From the NCBI RefSeq assembly GCF_003610775.1, contig NZ_RAQO01000006.1, forward strand, positions 310,001 through 374,000: a stretch of DNA of 64,000 nucleotides. The letters run 5' to 3'. This stretch comes from Alginatibacterium sediminis. Its GTDB lineage: Bacteria; Pseudomonadota; Gammaproteobacteria; Enterobacterales; Celerinatantimonadaceae. The number at the start of each line of letters is the position of its first letter. Position 1 is the stretch's first letter. The notes beneath the pieces were generated by a model that saw only the letters and a program-made list of their open reading frames with translations, ran no database searches and was not told the DNA's origin. The position numbers and the translations under genes were made by a program. Shown here piece by piece: positions 23,997 to 33,671 of the stretch.

Positions 23997-25454
23997 ATGT
24001 CTCAAACGATTAATAAAAAAGACCAACAAAGCGAAATGAGCCTCGAAATACTATTTGAGCGTATGTCAGACGCTTTTGCCGCAAATCCGTATCCAAACTT
24101 GAACCAGCGGCTAAATTACTTGTCGGATTTAAAAAGACAATTACAGCGCTACCAAGACCTGTTTGCCACTGCGATTAGTCAAGATTTTGGAAATCGTGCA
24201 CATACGGAATCAAAGTTTGCAGACATTCTTGGGCCTATCCTAGATATCAACCATGTTCGTTCGCACCTCAAGCGTTGGATGAAACCATCGAAGCGCCGAA
24301 CAGAGCTTATGTTTACTGGCAATAGTCTGCAAGTGAGCTATCAGCCAAAAGGTGTTGTGGGCGTAATATGCCCGTGGAATTTTCCGCTGTTTTTGTCACT
24401 TGGACCGATGATTACCGCTCTTGCTGCTGGTAATCGGGTGATGATAAAAATGCCGCCTAATTGCCCAAATACCACCGCTGTTTTGATTCAAATGCTCGAT
24501 GAGATTTACCCAAGAGATTTGGTCTGTATTGTCGCTGGAGATCATCCGCAAGCAATGGAAATATCCCATTTGCCTTTCAATCATTTGATATTCACCGGCT
24601 CGCCAACTAGTGGCAAGCTGATCATGGCCAATGCAGCCAAAAACCTAACTCCGGTAACCCTTGAGCTTGGTGGTAAATCGCCGGTGGTAGTGTTTGACGA
24701 CTATTCAATTGAAAAAGCCGCCGAGCGCGTTGCCCACGGAAAAGGATTTAATAGTGGTCAAATTTGCTTGGCGCCAGACTATGCACTGGTGCCACAGGCG
24801 AAAGTAGAGGCTTTTGTGCAAGCGGTAGTGTTGGCTCATCAAAAGATGTACCCAGATATCGCCCAGAATGACGACTACACCAGCCTGGTTGATGCTAATC
24901 AGGAACAGCGTTACTTAGAGTTGCTACAAGATGCACGTGACTTAGGTGCAACCATTACTAGCGCAGGCTCTAGTAATGGTAAACGTCAATACCCTTTGCA
25001 AGTCGTAAGCAATCTCAAACCTGAAATGCGGATCTGCCAAGAAGAAATTTTTGGTCCCATTTTGCCGGTGATGAGCTACCAAAATTTGGACCAAGTTGAA
25101 GCCTACATTAATGCGCGTCCTCGTCCCTTAGCTATCTATCCATTCACCAGCGATCAACAGCGATGCGATCAGCTTTTAGCTAAAACCCATAGCGGGGGAG
25201 TGACCATAAATGATTGGGGATTTCATGCCTTTAACCACGGCGTTCCATTTGGCGGTGTCGGTAATTCAGGTATGGGCAATTACCATGGCGAAGAGGGTTT
25301 TCGCGAACTTAGTCATGCACGTTCTATACTTAAAATGCGGCCTTGGTTCCCTATACATTTATTTACAGCTCCTTATAACGGCGCGTTGCAAAACTTCATA
25401 CTAAAACTTTGGATTTCCAAAGCAGACAAAAATCTAACACGATACGACACATAA
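23997..25454 (+). CDS. aldehyde dehydrogenase (coniferyl aldehyde dehydrogenase type)
   Basis: A 485-residue NAD(P)-dependent aldehyde dehydrogenase. Family marks are WNFPLFLSLG near residues 126-135, the glutamate in LELGGKSPVV (about 222-231) and the catalytic cysteine in NSGQICLAPDY (about 250-260), then PEMRICQEEIFGPILP. It resembles coniferyl aldehyde dehydrogenase and the long-chain (AlkH-like) types, which turn aldehydes into acids. It is the first gene of the set controlled by the divergent AraC regulator. A hairpin separates it from the acyl-CoA ligase gene. Confidence 0.9.
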   Translation: MSQTINKKDQQSEMSLEILFERMSDAFAANPYPNLNQRLNYLSDLKRQLQRYQDLFATAISQDFGNRAHTESKFADILGPILDINHVRSHLKRWMKPSKRRTELMFTGNSLQVSYQPKGVVGVICPWNFPLFLSLGPMITALAAGNRVMIKMPPNCPNTTAVLIQMLDEIYPRDLVCIVAGDHPQAMEISHLPFNHLIFTGSPTSGKLIMANAAKNLTPVTLELGGKSPVVVFDDYSIEKAAERVAHGKGFNSGQICLAPDYALVPQAKVEAFVQAVVLAHQKMYPDIAQNDDYTSLVDANQEQRYLELLQDARDLGATITSAGSSNGKRQYPLQVVSNLKPEMRICQEEIFGPILPVMSYQNLDQVEAYINARPRPLAIYPFTSDQQRCDQLLAKTHSGGVTINDWGFHAFNHGVPFGGVGNSGMGNYHGEEGFRELSHARSILKMRPWFPIHLFTAPYNGALQNFILKLWISKADKNLTRYDT

Positions 25455-25471
25455 TCTTAATTTTTGGCATA

Positions 25472-25500
25472 GCCAACTCACCCTTTGCTGGTGAGCTGGC
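25472..25500 (+). other. intercistronic hairpin
   Basis: GCCAACTCACC (25472-25482) pairs with GGTGAGCTGGC (25490-25500), 11 positions with one G-U pair and a seven-base loop. No T-run, so it may tune mRNA stability or relative expression of the two genes rather than end transcription. Confidence 0.5.
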
Positions 25501-25530
25501 TGTAAATAACAAGTGGAAAAGGAATATTTC

Positions 25531-27072
25531 ATGTTGAATTTGGCGTCAGGATTAGAACGAATCGCAAACATAGACCCTGAAAAAACGGCAGTAGTATGTG
25601 GTCCGCAAAGCTTGAGTTACCAACAACTCAATGCGATGGCTAATCAGGTGGCCAATGGGCTGCTTGAACTTGGGATCCAAGCTGGCGACAAAGTGGCCTT
25701 GGGCTGTCCAAACTTGCCGTTTTTCCCTGCCATTTACTATGGAATATTAAAGCTAGGCGCAGTAGTCGTGCCGCTTAACGTGTTGTTTAAAGCTCGCGAA
25801 ATAACCTATCATTTGCGCGACAGTGAAGCCAAGGCCTACTTTTGTTTTGAAGGGACAGCTGAACTACCCATGCAAAGTATGGGGGCAGAGGGCTTTGCAC
25901 AGGCTCCTGAGTGCCTGCACATGATCTCTATTTGCCTATCTGATAAGAGCAAACAACTAGCTCAAGGGGCGGGACAAATCGACTTTATGCCTTGGCTAGC
26001 GAAGCAAGGTTCTGATTTTGAAACCAGCAGCCAGCAGGCTGACGACACCGCCGTTATCTTGTATACCTCAGGCACAACCGGTCAAGCCAAAGGCGCAGAA
26101 TTAAGCCATAGCAACATGCTTAGCAATGCCATGGCGTCCCAACACTTAATGCGTTTAAGTTGCGACGACGTAGCACTTGTCACTTTGCCACTGTTCCATA
26201 GTTTTGGACAAACGGTGTTGATGAACGCAGCTATATTGTCCGGCTCAAGCATGGTACTCGTGCCTAAATTTGACCCCACAGCAGTACTTACTTTGCTGGA
26301 TCAACATGGGGTTACTGTATTTGCTGGCGTGCCTACCATGTATATCGCACTGATTTCGGCTGCTGCGCAATCTGAATCCATCGCTCAAATTCGCCAAAAT
26401 ATGCGCTTAGGTATATCAGGTGGAGCGTCCTTAGCGGTCGAAGTACTTGAGCAGTTTGAAAGCATATTTGATGTGCCTATCTTGGAAGGCTATGGCTTAT
26501 CCGAGACGGCCCCGGTCGCAAGCTTTAACTACCCTGATCGGCCGAGAATTGCGGGCAGTGTAGGGCAAGCTGTTTGTGGGGCAATGATTAAGACGGTGGA
26601 TAGCGATGGCAAAACCTGCGCTGCCAACGAAAAAGGCGAGGTGCTGATTAAAGGACCGAACGTTATGAAAGGCTACTACAAGCGTCCTGAAGCAACAGAG
26701 CTGGCATTGGCTGGCGGATGGTTCCACTCGGGCGATATAGGCCGGATAGACGAGCATGGCAACCTCTACATTGTTGATCGCATCAAAGAGATGATTGTAC
26801 GCGGTGGTTTTAATGTGTATCCACGAGAGATTGAAGAAGTACTTATGCAGCATCCTAAGGTTCAAATGGTGGCTGTGATTGGTACCGAAGATTTTAAATT
26901 TGGTGAGGAAATTCATGCACATGTTATTGCTGTAGATGACTTTAGTGACGCCAGTGAGCTTACCAATTGGTGTAAAGAACGCTTAGCTGATTATAAATAC
27001 CCACGCCAATTTCATTTTCGAGACAGCCTACCGATGACGGCAACCGGCAAGATTTTAAAGAGAAAACTGTAA
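25531..27072 (+). CDS. long-chain fatty-acid--CoA ligase family (AMP-binding)
   Basis: A 513-residue adenylate-forming enzyme expected to activate a carboxylic acid with ATP and CoA. The ATP motif is ILYTSGTTGQAKGAELSH (about residues 175-192), the adenylation motif is LEGYGLSETAPV (about 320-331), and the C-terminal lysine lies in MTATGKILKRKL. The ATG at 25531 is chosen because AAGGA lies eight bases before it; the GTG at 25513 lacks a site. It lies between the aldehyde dehydrogenase and the GMC gene, consistent with acyl-CoA formation after alcohol and aldehyde oxidation. Confidence 0.9.
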   Translation: MLNLASGLERIANIDPEKTAVVCGPQSLSYQQLNAMANQVANGLLELGIQAGDKVALGCPNLPFFPAIYYGILKLGAVVVPLNVLFKAREITYHLRDSEAKAYFCFEGTAELPMQSMGAEGFAQAPECLHMISICLSDKSKQLAQGAGQIDFMPWLAKQGSDFETSSQQADDTAVILYTSGTTGQAKGAELSHSNMLSNAMASQHLMRLSCDDVALVTLPLFHSFGQTVLMNAAILSGSSMVLVPKFDPTAVLTLLDQHGVTVFAGVPTMYIALISAAAQSESIAQIRQNMRLGISGGASLAVEVLEQFESIFDVPILEGYGLSETAPVASFNYPDRPRIAGSVGQAVCGAMIKTVDSDGKTCAANEKGEVLIKGPNVMKGYYKRPEATELALAGGWFHSGDIGRIDEHGNLYIVDRIKEMIVRGGFNVYPREIEEVLMQHPKVQMVAVIGTEDFKFGEEIHAHVIAVDDFSDASELTNWCKERLADYKYPRQFHFRDSLPMTATGKILKRKL

Positions 27073-27137
27073 GTAAACCAAGGTGCAATATCACAAAGTA
27101 GCGGCATTGTTAGTGCCGTTACTACCAAGGAATTATC

Positions 27138-28757
27138 ATGCAAAATTTTGATTATATTATCGCCGGCGCTGGGTCGGCGGGCTGTGTTCTTGCGTCCCGA
27201 TTATCACAAGACCCAAACGTACGTGTTTGCTTGTTGGAAGCTGGGGGAAACGATAAAAGCCCGTTTATTCAAGTTCCCACTGGCGTAATAGCAATTATGC
27301 CAACTAAATTACACAATTGGGCCTTTGATACTACCGCTCAAAAAGGACTCAATGGACGCCTTGGCTATCAGCCTCGCGGAAAAGCATTAGGTGGCTCTAG
27401 TTCCATCAATGCCATGATGTATGCGCGTGGTCATAAATCGGATTATGACCATTGGCAAAGCCTTGGTAACGAAGGGTGGTCGTACAAAGATTGCTTACCT
27501 TACTTTAAAAAATCTGAGAATCACGAATTCATCAACGACGAATATCACGGCCAAGGCGGGCCCTTAAACGTTGCAAAACTTATTGAGCCAAGTAACTTAG
27601 TTGATTGCTTTATCGCTGGCTGCGAAAGCATTGGAGTGCCCCACAATCCGGATATCAATGGCGCCGAACAATTTGGTGTCATGCAAACCCATGTCACTCA
27701 GAAAAATGGTGAGCGCTGTAGCGCAGCGAAAGCCTATTTAACCCCGCATCTTAGTCGTTCAAACCTAAGCGTGATTACCGGTGCTACTAGTTCAAAAGTT
27801 TTACTTAAAGGTAAAAAAGCGGTGGGTATGGAGTACATACATAAAGGAGAAACAAAACAGCTTTTTGCTAATCTAGAAGTCATTTTGTCGGCTGGCGCCT
27901 TTGGTTCGCCGCAACTCTTACAACTCTCAGGGATTGGTAATAGTGACGCCTTAAGTGATCACGGCATTGCTTGCCAGCACGAACTGCCAGGTGTGGGCGA
28001 AAATCTGCAGGATCACATTGATTTAGTGAGCTCCTATCGTTGTGACTCTAAGCTGGATGCATTTGGCTTTACCCCTCGTGGTATTGCTCGAATAACCAAA
28101 GCCTTGCCGCAATGGTTTTTGAAACGTCGCGGAAAACTAACGAGTAACTTCGCTGAAGGCATCGCCTTTGTTAAGTCAGACGTGGACATGGCTGTGCCTG
28201 ATCTTGAGTTTGTATTTGTGGTGGGCATTGTCGACGATCATGCTCGGCACTTGCACCTAAGCCATGGGTATAGCAACCACGTAACACTACTTCGGCCTAA
28301 AAGTAGAGGCAGTGTAAAGCTTGCCAGTGCAGATCCTTTTGCTGCAATGAGCATAGACCCTAACTTTTTCGATAGCGAAGAAGATATGGAGTTAATGATC
28401 AAGGCATGGAAGCTACAGCATAAAATGCTTAACAGTGAAGCCTTTGAGGGCATTCGAGGACAGCAGCTCTACCCGGTTGATCCAAATGACGAGCGAGCTA
28501 TTATTGAAGACATTCGAAATCGAGCCGACACCCAATATCACCCCGTTGGCACTTGCAAAATGGGGCCGAGTAGCGACCCGATGGCTGTCGTAGATAATGA
28601 ACTATGCGTTCACGGATTGCAGGGATTACGGGTAGTTGATGCCTCAATTATGCCAAGCTTAGTCGGTGGAAATACCAATGCACCCACGATTATGATCGCT
28701 GAGAAAATAGCGGCGCTTATTATTAAGCAGCGAAAAGCGTTAAAGCGTGTTAGTTGA
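27138..28757 (+). CDS. GMC oxidoreductase (alcohol dehydrogenase AlkJ/choline dehydrogenase type)
   Basis: A 539-residue FAD-dependent enzyme. The Rossmann start is FDYIIAGAGSAGCVLASRLS, with LLEAGG following; the PS00623-like GKALGGSSSINAMMYARG is near residues 79-96, and the catalytic His and Asn region is DTQYHPVGTCKMG to GGNTNAPTIMIAEK. Closest known relatives are AlkJ-type medium-chain alcohol and choline dehydrogenases, which feed electrons to the respiratory chain. AAGGA precedes the ATG. It ends the aldehyde dehydrogenase-ligase-GMC set. Confidence 0.9.
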   Translation: MQNFDYIIAGAGSAGCVLASRLSQDPNVRVCLLEAGGNDKSPFIQVPTGVIAIMPTKLHNWAFDTTAQKGLNGRLGYQPRGKALGGSSSINAMMYARGHKSDYDHWQSLGNEGWSYKDCLPYFKKSENHEFINDEYHGQGGPLNVAKLIEPSNLVDCFIAGCESIGVPHNPDINGAEQFGVMQTHVTQKNGERCSAAKAYLTPHLSRSNLSVITGATSSKVLLKGKKAVGMEYIHKGETKQLFANLEVILSAGAFGSPQLLQLSGIGNSDALSDHGIACQHELPGVGENLQDHIDLVSSYRCDSKLDAFGFTPRGIARITKALPQWFLKRRGKLTSNFAEGIAFVKSDVDMAVPDLEFVFVVGIVDDHARHLHLSHGYSNHVTLLRPKSRGSVKLASADPFAAMSIDPNFFDSEEDMELMIKAWKLQHKMLNSEAFEGIRGQQLYPVDPNDERAIIEDIRNRADTQYHPVGTCKMGPSSDPMAVVDNELCVHGLQGLRVVDASIMPSLVGGNTNAPTIMIAEKIAALIIKQRKALKRVS

Positions 28758-28823
28758 TGAGGGTAGTACTTGCCAGTGAAACAAACTGCATGTACTAAGC
28801 GAGTATTGCTAGGTTTGTTAAAA

Positions 28824-31115
28824 TCACAGCTTATTAACTGTGGCTGACGTAGCCTGAGAACTTAACAGTGACGCTAGTTGTGCTTTATCGATGGGTTTAG
28901 AAAAATAGTAACCTTGGAACACGTCGCAATCTAGTTTGCTTAATTCTACTAACATGTCTTTGGTTTCGACTCCTTCCGCAACGGTGATTATATTCTTATT
29001 TTTTGCAATCGAAATGATGCCATTGATCATTGTTCGCGATTCTCTATCAGTCGTTATGTCGGCTATGAAGGACTTGTCGATTTTTAGTTCATCTATTGGC
29101 AAGTTTTTCAAAATACTCAAGGATGAATATCCAGTCCCAAAATCATCCAAGGAAATTCGAATATTCTGCTGTTTTATTTTGAGCATTAAATGTTGAATAG
29201 ACTCGATGTCCTCAATGAGTACGCTTTCGGTCACCTCCAAAATCAGAAGTTCCGCACAAAAGCCAATTTTGTTGATGATCGCCATAAGGTTTTCAAAAAA
29301 ATCGGCTTTCTTGAACTGTTTCACCGAGACATTGACAGAGACACTGAATCGTACTCCAGTACTTTTTTGCAAAGCAAGCATGTCAGTTAAGCTGCGTTCA
29401 ATAACGAAAGTGCCAATTTGGTCCATACTCCCGATGGACTCGGCGATGTAAATAAAGCTATCTGGCGGCATAAACCCCAATTTTGGACTTTGCCATCTAA
29501 CTAAAGCCTCGACACCGACAACGCTTCCATCTACCGAGTATTGGGGTTGGTAAGCCATATAAAGTTCGTCGTTAACAATTGCTTTATTAAGTTCATGTTC
29601 AATGTCTCGCTTGTGCAAGTAGTCATAAAGCATTGATTCATCGTAGAAAATAGCAGTGCGTTTTTCCTTCTTAGCACTGTACATTGCTAAATCGGCATTG
29701 CGTTTGATGTCATTGGGATTGTTACTGTCCTTTGGATAAAGGGAAACACTTATGCTAGCACTGAGTATAATTTCTGATTCACCTATTGAGAAAGGCGTAT
29801 CAAAGCAGGTCAAGAGTTGACTGCAAATCTCGCTGGTTTGCTGTTTAGTTTTGTTGAAACTGAGTAGAATGAACTCATCCCCACTAAAGCGAATTAGCAT
29901 CTCATCTGCTTTTGCGCTTGATTTGATTCGACTTGCCACTATGGCTAAAAGTTTGTCACCATAGATGTGCCCATAGCTGTCATTGACCGCTTTAAAGTGA
30001 TCGATGTTTAAGTAAATTAAAGAAAATACTGTATTTATGTCTACACTCGCTAAGTATCGGTCGAAAAAGTGCCGATTCCACAACTTGGTTAAATAGTCAT
30101 GATTGGCTTGATAGCTTAGCTCTATAGTTTTGTCTTTTTCACTGTTAGCAATGTTTCGAAATAAGAAAAATATAAGGGCAATTGAGATCAAATACGCTAA
30201 AACCAAGACCCTCACTTTTTGGATGAAGGTTTGAACAATGACACTGTATTGGACCTCAGTAATTAGCCACAACTTGTAGTCTTTCATGTATACAGAAGCC
30301 ATTAGACTTTGGCCTGCTCTATCGCGGTTATCGCTAGTGACTATTATTTCCCGCTCTTTGATTTGTGAGTAAGTAAAGTCGATATTTGCGACTAAATGCT
30401 CTACGGAGGCATCAACCAGCGCTTGTGGGATCTGATATTGATAAATAGTTGGGTTGTTGATTCTATCAATGGGGGCCAATTGAAAGTAACGGTCAGTTTC
30501 TCGATATAGGAAAGTGTTTTTTAGTTTGTTTTCAACGACGTTATTTCCAAAAAAAGTAAAGCCCTTCTCTAAGCTTACTGCAAGTGATAACACGAATCGG
30601 CTTTTACCAGCAGAATCACGAACTGCAATGCGAAATGGAACAACAATACTGTCCACGGTTTCAAGGTAGTAGGTTCGGCCTATTAGCATACCCTCACGCT
30701 CGGTTGTATTCTGAAAACTCGATTTACTTTGCTTAAAATCGAGTAAAGAACTGCCTTTAGGGATTGGATTTTCGGGGACACTCACATAAAGTTCACCGTC
30801 CAAATTGAATAACCCAAATGCCACCACACTGGAGTCAAGATTAGTTGCAGCCTGCAGTAGCGACAAAATATCTTCTTTATCAGCAACTTGGTCATTTTTT
30901 ATGATTTGGCTTGAGACGATATTAAGCAGTACTTCATATTGTTCGAAAGACGATCTTAGTGCGCTTCTAGTGATGCTGGTATGACTGATTTGTTCGGTAA
31001 CATATTCGTTGTACACTTGTTTATAAGTGCTATAGGAAGATATGCCTAAAAAAATAACCCAAATAGCGCTTACAAAATAAAATGCTAACCAGATATTTTT
31101 GTTAAGTAAGGCCAT
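28824..31115 (-). CDS. membrane GGDEF/EAL c-di-GMP protein
   Basis: A 763-residue inner-membrane protein. One helix at residues 8-28, a periplasmic sensor (Cache-like) part to about 290, a second helix near 300-320, then a GGDEF domain and an EAL domain. The GGDEF signature is SGDEF (about 410-414), so synthase activity is doubtful though some such forms work; the EAL side keeps VEALVRW (about 536-542), DDFGTGYSS (about 658) and KIDKSF, so c-di-GMP hydrolysis is likely. It is monocistronic and points toward the GMC gene. Confidence 0.9.
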   Translation of the reverse strand: MALLNKNIWLAFYFVSAIWVIFLGISSYSTYKQVYNEYVTEQISHTSITRSALRSSFEQYEVLLNIVSSQIIKNDQVADKEDILSLLQAATNLDSSVVAFGLFNLDGELYVSVPENPIPKGSSLLDFKQSKSSFQNTTEREGMLIGRTYYLETVDSIVVPFRIAVRDSAGKSRFVLSLAVSLEKGFTFFGNNVVENKLKNTFLYRETDRYFQLAPIDRINNPTIYQYQIPQALVDASVEHLVANIDFTYSQIKEREIIVTSDNRDRAGQSLMASVYMKDYKLWLITEVQYSVIVQTFIQKVRVLVLAYLISIALIFFLFRNIANSEKDKTIELSYQANHDYLTKLWNRHFFDRYLASVDINTVFSLIYLNIDHFKAVNDSYGHIYGDKLLAIVASRIKSSAKADEMLIRFSGDEFILLSFNKTKQQTSEICSQLLTCFDTPFSIGESEIILSASISVSLYPKDSNNPNDIKRNADLAMYSAKKEKRTAIFYDESMLYDYLHKRDIEHELNKAIVNDELYMAYQPQYSVDGSVVGVEALVRWQSPKLGFMPPDSFIYIAESIGSMDQIGTFVIERSLTDMLALQKSTGVRFSVSVNVSVKQFKKADFFENLMAIINKIGFCAELLILEVTESVLIEDIESIQHLMLKIKQQNIRISLDDFGTGYSSLSILKNLPIDELKIDKSFIADITTDRESRTMINGIISIAKNKNIITVAEGVETKDMLVELSKLDCDVFQGYYFSKPIDKAQLASLLSSQATSATVNKL

Positions 31116-31299
31116 TCAAAAATACCTCGCAGGTTTACCACTTACAAGTGAGTCGGTTATTCAGACTAAATGAGCTGAGCAATCAACAAAAGATCCAAAG
31201 ATCTGGCATTTAAACTACCCATATGATTATCATAATTGTAGCTCTAAAAGCCGATATTAAGAATTGCTATTTATTCAACGCTACATAGAGCAGCATTTT
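31116..31299. other. upstream region of the GGDEF/EAL gene, nothing recognised
   Basis: No convincing gene, hairpin or repeat was seen. The stretch must hold the promoter of the divergent GGDEF/EAL gene. Confidence 0.4.
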
Positions 31300-31416
31300 A
31301 TGAAGAGTTCAATGAAATGGGTCGATAGGGTGTTGGAAGCTTGGGATTTAGGAGCGTTGTTGGCAGCGAGGTATGGGAGTACTTATAGCAAAGCTTACAG
31401 CAACGACACGGACTAG
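31300..31416 (+). CDS. possible 38-residue small protein
   Basis: An ATG at 31300 begins MKSSMKWVDRVLEAWDLGAL and the frame runs to a TAG at 31414. The peptide is helical and amphipathic, with no signal. Only a weak GAG site lies upstream and I know no family. It may be a real small protein or a chance frame; it stands in a gap of 335 bases. Confidence 0.25.
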   Translation: MKSSMKWVDRVLEAWDLGALLAARYGSTYSKAYSNDTD

Positions 31417-31450
31417 GAGGTCAGGTCGCCGCTGCAAGTCTTTTTTCGAG

Positions 31451-32329
31451 TTACTTCGCTAGTTTAAGGAAGTAGTCGAATATTTCTGGTACGTTACCGT
31501 TACCCATGCCAGCATCAAATGCAGCTTGCAAGTTAGCTGAAGAGCCTTCAGCAATTTTAGATTCTGTACCTAGATCTTCAACCATTTGTAGGAAGTAGCC
31601 TAGATCTTTGTTTGCGTTAGCAATTGAGAAGCCAAGGTCACTTACGCCGTCTACTGCGTAGTTCTTACAAAAGCCCATAAATGGTGAGTTTGAAGGACCA
31701 GTAGACATGATGTTGAATAGTTGTTGACGATCAACGCCAGCAAGGTCAGCAACAGCGAAGGCTTGAGACATAGCACAAACAGTCGTCATACCCATGAAGT
31801 TGTTTACAAGCTTAGTCGTATGACCTGCACCTAGCGCACCAAGGTGGAATACGTTTTCACCTTGCTCGTCAAGAACTGGCTTAACTTTATCAAATGTTGC
31901 TTGGTCGCCAGCAGCCATGATGTTAAGAAGTCCGTCTTTAGCGTGAGCTGGAGTACGGCCTAACGGCGCATCGATCATGCCTGCACCTTTAGCTGCAAGG
32001 TCTGCACCGATCTTGCGAGTTGAAGCTGGGATTGAGGTACCAAAATCAACTAAAACAGCACCAGGCTTAATGCCTGCTAGGATACCGTCGTCGCCGTAAA
32101 CGATTTTTTCAACAACAGCAGAAGTAGTAAGGCAAAGCATAACAATGTCACTAGACGCTGCTAGTTCTTTTGCCGAAGTCGCTTCAGTAGCACCACGCGC
32201 AACACAAGTAGCAACGGCTTCTTTGTTAAGATCCATTACGTTTAGTTGGTAACCTCGTTTTTGAAGGTTTTCAACCATGTTGCCGCCCATAAGGCCAAGG
32301 CCGATGAAACCGATGACAGGTTTGGTCAT
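31451..32329 (-). CDS. 3-hydroxyisobutyrate dehydrogenase-family oxidoreductase
   Basis: A 292-residue beta-hydroxyacid dehydrogenase of the HIBADH/GarR family. The NAD(P) loop is GFIGLGLMGGNMVENL at residues 7-22, the substrate-binding segment DAPLGRTPAHAKDG is at about 120-133, and the catalytic lysine lies in HTTKLVNNFMG near residue 170. The family reduces or oxidises short beta-hydroxy acids such as 3-hydroxyisobutyrate or tartronate semialdehyde. It stands alone. AGGAGATAG precedes the ATG. Confidence 0.88.
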   Translation of the reverse strand: MTKPVIGFIGLGLMGGNMVENLQKRGYQLNVMDLNKEAVATCVARGATEATSAKELAASSDIVMLCLTTSAVVEKIVYGDDGILAGIKPGAVLVDFGTSIPASTRKIGADLAAKGAGMIDAPLGRTPAHAKDGLLNIMAAGDQATFDKVKPVLDEQGENVFHLGALGAGHTTKLVNNFMGMTTVCAMSQAFAVADLAGVDRQQLFNIMSTGPSNSPFMGFCKNYAVDGVSDLGFSIANANKDLGYFLQMVEDLGTESKIAEGSSANLQAAFDAGMGNGNVPEIFDYFLKLAK

Positions 32330-32339
32330 TTCTATCTCC

Positions 32340-32721
32340 TAAAAATACTATTGTATGGTTTATAGGGCTTATAATATACGCGCCCTGATATTTTTGCAAT
32401 CAGTGATTAAGCCGAAGTCTGGTTCAAATTGAGAAGTAATGCACAATTTAGCTCATTAAAGCTGCAGTTAGATATCTAGTATAGAAGACAAAAACGCGCT
32501 GTGGCTTGTTTATCTATATATCTTTGATTGCTACTGAACTGCTTAGTTCAATGCTTGGCGTGAAATACACAGACTAACAAGAGCTGCAAGGGCTTTACTT
32601 CGAAGAAATAAGCGGTGGTTTTGGACGATCGCGATTGAGTTTAAGCGTTTTTGCTCGTTAGGACTAAGTTGGCTCGATGAGTGTGGAGGAGCATAATATA
32701 CACAAGCTAGTTTTGTCACAC
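32340..32721. other. intergenic, nothing coding
   Basis: A 380-base gap between the dehydrogenase start and the nitroreductase terminator. I see no gene or RNA. The last part ends in a bidirectional terminator at 32722. Confidence 0.5.
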
Positions 32722-32746
32722 AAAAGCTAGGATGAACCTAGCTTTT
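32722..32746 (-). terminator. bidirectional terminator after the nitroreductase
   Basis: AAAAGCTAGG (32722-32731) and CCTAGCTTTT (32737-32746) are a perfect 10-bp stem with a five-base loop and T-runs on both sides. It lies 30 bases beyond the nitroreductase stop on the minus strand. Confidence 0.7.
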
Positions 32747-32775
32747 AATGAAGAAATACAAATCGAAGGTCGTTT

Positions 32776-33435
32776 TTACAAAACAGTAATGACATCTTCT
32801 TGCGGTAAGCGTGCTTTAGGTAAACCGTAGTTATAGTCTTCGCCGTCTTTGTGATAACCAATTGCGAGTCCAAATTCACATTCGAAACCGCCCAGTTCTT
32901 TAGCAAAAATTTCACCGATTAGCTCTTTATCTACACCTTCCATTGGTGTTGAAGCTATTCCTAAACGAGCTAATACGTGCAAGGTGTTACCTAGCGCTAT
33001 ATAGGTTTGGGCCTTGGTCCAGTTGCCGTTAAAACCGCTTGCGTCTGTATTGGATTCAGCAAACGTGAAGCCACCGTTGAGCATGTTGTCATACATTTCT
33101 GCCGGAAGGTGTCCTGAACTCACTTCTACATCAACCACTTTCTTATAGTCTTCTTTAGTGAAGCGAGGGTTGTTGGCAAACAAGATAATGTGAGATGCGG
33201 CTTTTGCGTGATGCTGGTTAAATTGGAATTTATTTGCAAAGGTGTCGTGAAAGCGTTGCTTGGCTTCATCACTTTCAATCACGATAAACTTCCATGGTTG
33301 GGAGTTGATTGACGACGCAGATAGACGAATTGCTTCTAGTAATATTTGCATGTCTTCCGACGACACACGTTTGCTAGGGTCATAAACTTTAGCGGTATAG
33401 CGAGCATTAAGGTCGTTAATAATGGGATGCGACAT
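32776..33435 (-). CDS. NAD(P)H nitroreductase, NfsB-type
   Basis: A 219-residue FMN enzyme of the oxygen-insensitive nitroreductase family. FMN contacts are visible in SKRVSSEDMQILLEAIRLSASSINSQPWKF, where the ASSINSQPW motif binds the flavin phosphate, and IALGNTLHVLARLGIAST. The family reduces quinones and nitro compounds with NAD(P)H. The ATG at 33435 is preferred, with AGGAA upstream, over the extension to 33513. It is followed by a terminator, and mntP diverges upstream. Confidence 0.85.
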   Translation of the reverse strand: MSHPIINDLNARYTAKVYDPSKRVSSEDMQILLEAIRLSASSINSQPWKFIVIESDEAKQRFHDTFANKFQFNQHHAKAASHIILFANNPRFTKEDYKKVVDVEVSSGHLPAEMYDNMLNGGFTFAESNTDASGFNGNWTKAQTYIALGNTLHVLARLGIASTPMEGVDKELIGEIFAKELGGFECEFGLAIGYHKDGEDYNYGLPKARLPQEDVITVL

Positions 33436-33671
33436 GTGATTTCCTAATTGGGTTTTGATAATGGACGCAGTATAGGGACTCAATAGATAAGGATAAAGTG
33501 CCGAATGATCCAAACATTATGGTTGTAGATGTCCATAATCAGAGTGTTCAAAGCTTATTGCCTTGATAATACAATTTTAATGTCGTCGTCTACTTGGCAA
33601 GTGAATAAAGCTAGGTAAAATGCCCTGATTATTGTGTGGCTAATGCGTTTTGATAAGAAGTGATGTTGTAA

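Noticed and set aside
33514-33671. yybP-ykoY manganese riboswitch before mntP
   Set aside because: The conserved core loops and the expected length were not seen in this short leader.
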